Below, piece by piece: positions 61,627 to 64,000 of a stretch of DNA of 64,000 nt. This stretch comes from Desulfotignum sp032250905 (GTDB lineage Bacteria > Desulfobacterota > Desulfobacteria > Desulfobacterales > Desulfobacteraceae): contig JAVVEQ010000006.1 of NCBI GenBank assembly GCA_032250905.1, forward strand, positions 1 to 64,000, written 5' to 3'. The number at the start of each line of letters is the position of its first letter. Within the stretch, counting starts at the first letter, position 1. Position numbers and translations under genes: made by a program. The notes under the pieces are model-generated. The model did no database searches, was not told the origin of the DNA, and saw only the letters and a program-made list of their open reading frames with translations.

Positions 61627-62129
61627 GACATCTCCTTTCCGGTCACAGCGAAATTAACCGTTCGGATGAAATCGGCCAGCCCCTGGAGCAGCAGCAGCAA
61701 GGCTGCCACCGGCAACGCTATTTTCAGCGGCCATATCGGAGATCCCCAGGGAGATGGTGATACCGTCTGGTTCAACTCCACAGCCCGGATAGCAAGTATG
61801 GTGCCGTAATAAAACATGACCCCGATGTACATGAAAAAAATCATATACGTCACACTATCGATGACCGCCCGGACCCGGGGGGAAAACTGCAGGTAGATAA
61901 TATCGATCTTTACATGTTGTTTGTGCAGAAGAACATAGGCCCCGGCAAGCACGGAAAAGAATCCAAACAAATGCATGCACAGTTCATGAATCCAGATGGT
62001 CGGAGCGTTGAATAAAAACCGCAGTGCCACTTCAATGAGCAGGAAACCCATGATTAGCATGATCAGCCAGCTGACCAGTTTCCCGCTCCATTCGCTGACA
62101 CTGTCGATGAATGCCAGGACGCGTCTCAT
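61623..62129 (-). CDS. dctQ: TRAP transporter small permease DctQ
   Basis: A 168-residue protein with four membrane segments, with the typical DctQ pattern (IEVALRFLFNAPTIWIHELCMHLFGFFSVLAGAYVLLHKQHVKIDI). It pairs with DctM to form the membrane unit. It overlaps dctM (ATGA) and is separated from dctP by a stem-loop. Confidence 0.9.
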   Translation of the reverse strand: MRRVLAFIDSVSEWSGKLVSWLIMLIMGFLLIEVALRFLFNAPTIWIHELCMHLFGFFSVLAGAYVLLHKQHVKIDIIYLQFSPRVRAVIDSVTYMIFFMYIGVMFYYGTILAIRAVELNQTVSPSPWGSPIWPLKIALPVAALLLLLQGLADFIRTVNFAVTGKEMS

Positions 62130-62165
62130 TTTTTACCTCTTTTCATGTTCGATTCACATCAGAAT

Positions 62166-62204
62166 CGATAAAGCCCCCTCCAGCTATCGAAGGAGGCTTT
62201 ATCG
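62166..62204 (-). promoter_or_regulatory. Stem-loop between dctP and dctQ
   Basis: CGATAAAGCC(CCC)TCC and GGAGGCTTTATCG form a hairpin in the dctP-dctQ gap. On the minus strand no T run follows, so it is more likely an mRNA-stabilising or attenuating structure that keeps dctP expression above the permeases. On the plus strand a TTTT follows, but no plus-strand gene leads into it. Confidence 0.5.
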
Positions 62205-62244
62205 TTTTCGGGGCGTTTTAAATCTGATTCTTACGATTAGAACA

Positions 62245-63297
62245 CTATTTTGCCCAGTACCCCATTTCCATGGCCCATTTTTCAACGAGTTGGAAAATTT
62301 CGTTGAATGCTTTGTCCTTCATGTATTTTTCAGGAATGACTTTCCGGGCGGTTCCTGCCAGTTTGACGGCATCTTCTTCAGACCATTCAATGATTTCAAT
62401 GCCCTGTTTTTCAACAAAATCCCAGGCTTTGGCAATTTCTTTTTCCGCTTCGGTTTCGTTTCTGTAGCTGCCGTTGGCAACCGCACTGGCCAGAATGGTT
62501 TTCAGATCCTGGGGCAGTGCTTCCCATTCTTTCATATTCACGATCAGGGCATCTGCAGCCGGTCCGACGGCAGTGGGGTATTTGATCCAGTATTTGGTCA
62601 CTTCATGAAAGCCCATGGCCACCATGTCAGCGGCATGGGAAAAGGTGATGGCATCCACAGCCCCGGTGGACAGCATGGTGTAGATTTCATCTCCCGGTAC
62701 CCAGATGGTGCCGGCACCCAGTTCGGCCAGCTGCAGCGCGATCAATTCGGAGGAGCGGAATTTCTTTCCTGCAATGTCAGCCACACCTTTGATGGGGACC
62801 TTGGAGATCATCAGGTTGTCCAGGGTCCAGTAAAGGTTGCCCACCAGATAAACCCCATGTTCAGCATAGGCGTCTCTCATGATTTGCATGATTTTGCCGC
62901 CTTCGTATTCTTCGTACAGATACCGCAGTTCAGCAATGGTATGCGGGGCTGCAAAACAATCCCCGTGCATGAATGCCACAGGCAGCTGTCCGGGAAAATA
63001 TCCAGGCCAGATAAACGTGGCTTTCATAATGCCCATGCTTACGGCTTCCAGCTGTTCCGGAACCGGAACAATGGCGCCTGGAGAGCTGGGGATCATGGTC
63101 AACCGGCCGTTGGTTTTCTGGGTCACTTTTTTGGAGATGTCATTGATGGTATCCCAGCTGATGCCTGAGGACAGCCAGGATGACGGCTGCCATTTGAATG
63201 TTTTTTCCGCCTTGGCCTGTATCGGCCCTGCCGCAACAAGCATCGCACTGATTGTCAACACCATCAGTCCCTGAATGAGCCTTCGTCCTTTTTTCAT
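62245..63297 (-). CDS. dctP: TRAP transporter substrate-binding protein DctP
   Basis: About 350 residues with an N-terminal signal peptide (LIQGLMVLTISAMLVAAGPIQA). The DctP fold is clear from FKWQPSSWLSSG, KKVTQKTNGRLTM, GVADIAGKKFRSSE with the conserved Arg that binds the carboxylate, and LSTGAVDAITFS. It captures a carboxylate in the periplasm. The ATG at 63297 is preferred because of the AAGGAGG five bases upstream; a GTG at 63300 is possible. It follows the Asp/Glu racemase-type gene by 30 bp, so the two belong to one transcript. Confidence 0.9.
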   Translation of the reverse strand: MKKGRRLIQGLMVLTISAMLVAAGPIQAKAEKTFKWQPSSWLSSGISWDTINDISKKVTQKTNGRLTMIPSSPGAIVPVPEQLEAVSMGIMKATFIWPGYFPGQLPVAFMHGDCFAAPHTIAELRYLYEEYEGGKIMQIMRDAYAEHGVYLVGNLYWTLDNLMISKVPIKGVADIAGKKFRSSELIALQLAELGAGTIWVPGDEIYTMLSTGAVDAITFSHAADMVAMGFHEVTKYWIKYPTAVGPAADALIVNMKEWEALPQDLKTILASAVANGSYRNETEAEKEIAKAWDFVEKQGIEIIEWSEEDAVKLAGTARKVIPEKYMKDKAFNEIFQLVEKWAMEMGYWAK

Positions 63298-63327
63298 CAC
63301 TTCCTCCTTGCAAATTATGTGTTTGTG

Positions 63328-64000
63328 TTACATAAACCCGGTAAAAGGGGTTCTTACCAAGCTGGTATGGATATACTGAATCATGGTGAAAAAGTCAAAT
63401 ACCGGACGCTGCACCGCCGCCTGTACAGCATGGGCATAGGGCGGCAGGTCACTGCATTCCAGCACCACCGCGCCGATGTCCGGGTTGTCACCCACCATTT
63501 TTTCAGCCACGGAGACCACCTCGTCCTGAATTTTATCTGAATCCAGGGTCCCTTTTTCTTTAAGCACGGCGCTGGAAAATTCGGGCTGGCTTTCCATGCC
63601 GGCAATGATGACCGGGATATGCGGGGGCACGTTGACCGCGTCAAAATGGGCTTTTTTCAGGCTGGAAGCATTGGCGGTAATGATGCCTACGGGTTTTCGG
63701 GTCATCTGATAGATCAATGGAATCTGCAGCAGGCTGGAAAGAAACACCGGTATGTCCACGGCAGCGGTCACTTCCCGCTGGAAAAGTGCCATGAATCCGC
63801 AGGCCCCGGTAATGGCTTTGACGCCCTGGGCCTGAATGTTTTTTGCAGCCTGGATGAACGGTTCAGCCAGCGTGGGATCCTGCTGGTTGAGCAGCCGGTC
63901 GATGGAGGCGCCGGTCACTCTTTCATACCGGACCGGAAAAGGGAATGTGCTGGCATTGCCCACATTGCCGGGAACGCAGGGGTAGGCGGCGTCCAGAATC
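63328..64000 (-). CDS. Aspartate/glutamate racemase-family protein, 5' end outside the window
   Basis: At least 223 residues, running off the right edge. The frame continues upstream of 63963 with ILDAAYPCVPGN followed by VGNAS, typical of the family N-terminus (Asp-x-x-Tyr-Pro-x-x-Pro-Gly-Asx-Val-Gly-Asn). The catalytic Cys positions appear in GACGFM and VVLECSDLP. The family covers aspartate and hydantoin racemases and maleate isomerases. It is upstream of dctPQM in the same direction and so probably works on the transported acid. The true start is beyond base 64000. Confidence 0.82.
   Translation of the reverse strand, partial: ILDAAYPCVPGNVGNASTFPFPVRYERVTGASIDRLLNQQDPTLAEPFIQAAKNIQAQGVKAITGACGFMALFQREVTAAVDIPVFLSSLLQIPLIYQMTRKPVGIITANASSLKKAHFDAVNVPPHIPVIIAGMESQPEFSSAVLKEKGTLDSDKIQDEVVSVAEKMVGDNPDIGAVVLECSDLPPYAHAVQAAVQRPVFDFFTMIQYIHTSLVRTPFTGFM

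Noticed and set aside
1..64000. CRISPR arrays, tRNA or rRNA genes, intact insertion sequences
   Set aside because: No regularly spaced direct repeats, cloverleaf-like sequences, rRNA segments or transposase frames were seen in the gene-free stretches.

Overview
The window looks like a chromosomal segment of an anaerobic Desulfobacterota bacterium, most plausibly a Desulfobacteraceae-type sulfate reducer of the Desulfotignum/Desulfobacula kind. This is inferred from gene content, not from a marker gene: acetyl-/propionyl-CoA synthetases with an ActP-like symporter, a LUD + DUF166 pair, a non-pyrrolysine MttB methyltransferase, TRAP transporters and a molybdenum hydroxylase with a PreA-like reductase. 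There is no rRNA, tRNA, CRISPR array or intact insertion sequence. Coding density is high, with many 4-bp ATGA/GTGA overlaps, so operons can be read directly.

Left end (1-2.8 kb) is decayed DNA: a C-terminal remnant of a haloacid dehalogenase and an sdhA fragment joined out of frame to the tail of sdhB, on either side of a SOUL-type protein gene. 2.8-4.5 kb (minus) holds an MBL hydrolase, a GNAT acetyltransferase and an unknown protein. 4.5-9.0 kb (minus) is a tight lipid-modification operon (SnoaL-like, FAD amine oxidase-like, DUF1365, cyclopropane-fatty-acid synthase) behind a histidine phosphatase with a near-consensus promoter. 9.1-11.7 kb is a PEP-synthase-like enzyme coupled to an FMN-binding split-barrel protein. 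11.8-15.7 kb is arginase coupled to a single-polypeptide MrfA helicase-MrfB exonuclease fusion.

15.7-23.4 kb carries a GAF protein, MurJ, an M48-TPR protease, an FMN-type protein coupled to a UbiD decarboxylase, a DUF374 acyltransferase and a zinc-ribbon membrane protein. 23.4-33.6 kb (minus) is an acetate/propionate module: Acs, PrpE, ActP-like symporter, a 28-residue membrane peptide, a membrane PAS-exonuclease fusion, a LemA-like protein and a CBS-DUF294 protein. 34.0-36.8 kb has LUD and DUF166 proteins and a DinB-acylphosphatase fusion with an internal ribosome binding site. 37.1-47.5 kb has an Opp/Yej-like binding protein and two ATPases without permeases (a cold-shock gene sits between the ATPases), then SurA-like, RecO, GHMP kinase, nucleoside phosphorylase and LigA.

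The most interesting part is 47.5-64 kb. Two paralogous GntR/FCD regulators precede a plus-strand operon of cupin, DUF2848, nitrilase-family amidase, PreA-like iron-sulfur reductase, BCCT transporter, three-subunit molybdenum hydroxylase and MttB-type methyltransferase. A minus-strand set (Asp/Glu racemase-family protein, TRAP DctP-DctQ-DctM, then a proline racemase/hydroxyproline epimerase) converges on it. Together they suggest an anaerobic pathway that imports an N-methylated compound, removes methyl groups to a corrinoid, and hydroxylates, reduces and hydrolyses the remaining N-heterocycle or amide. The substrate is unknown.
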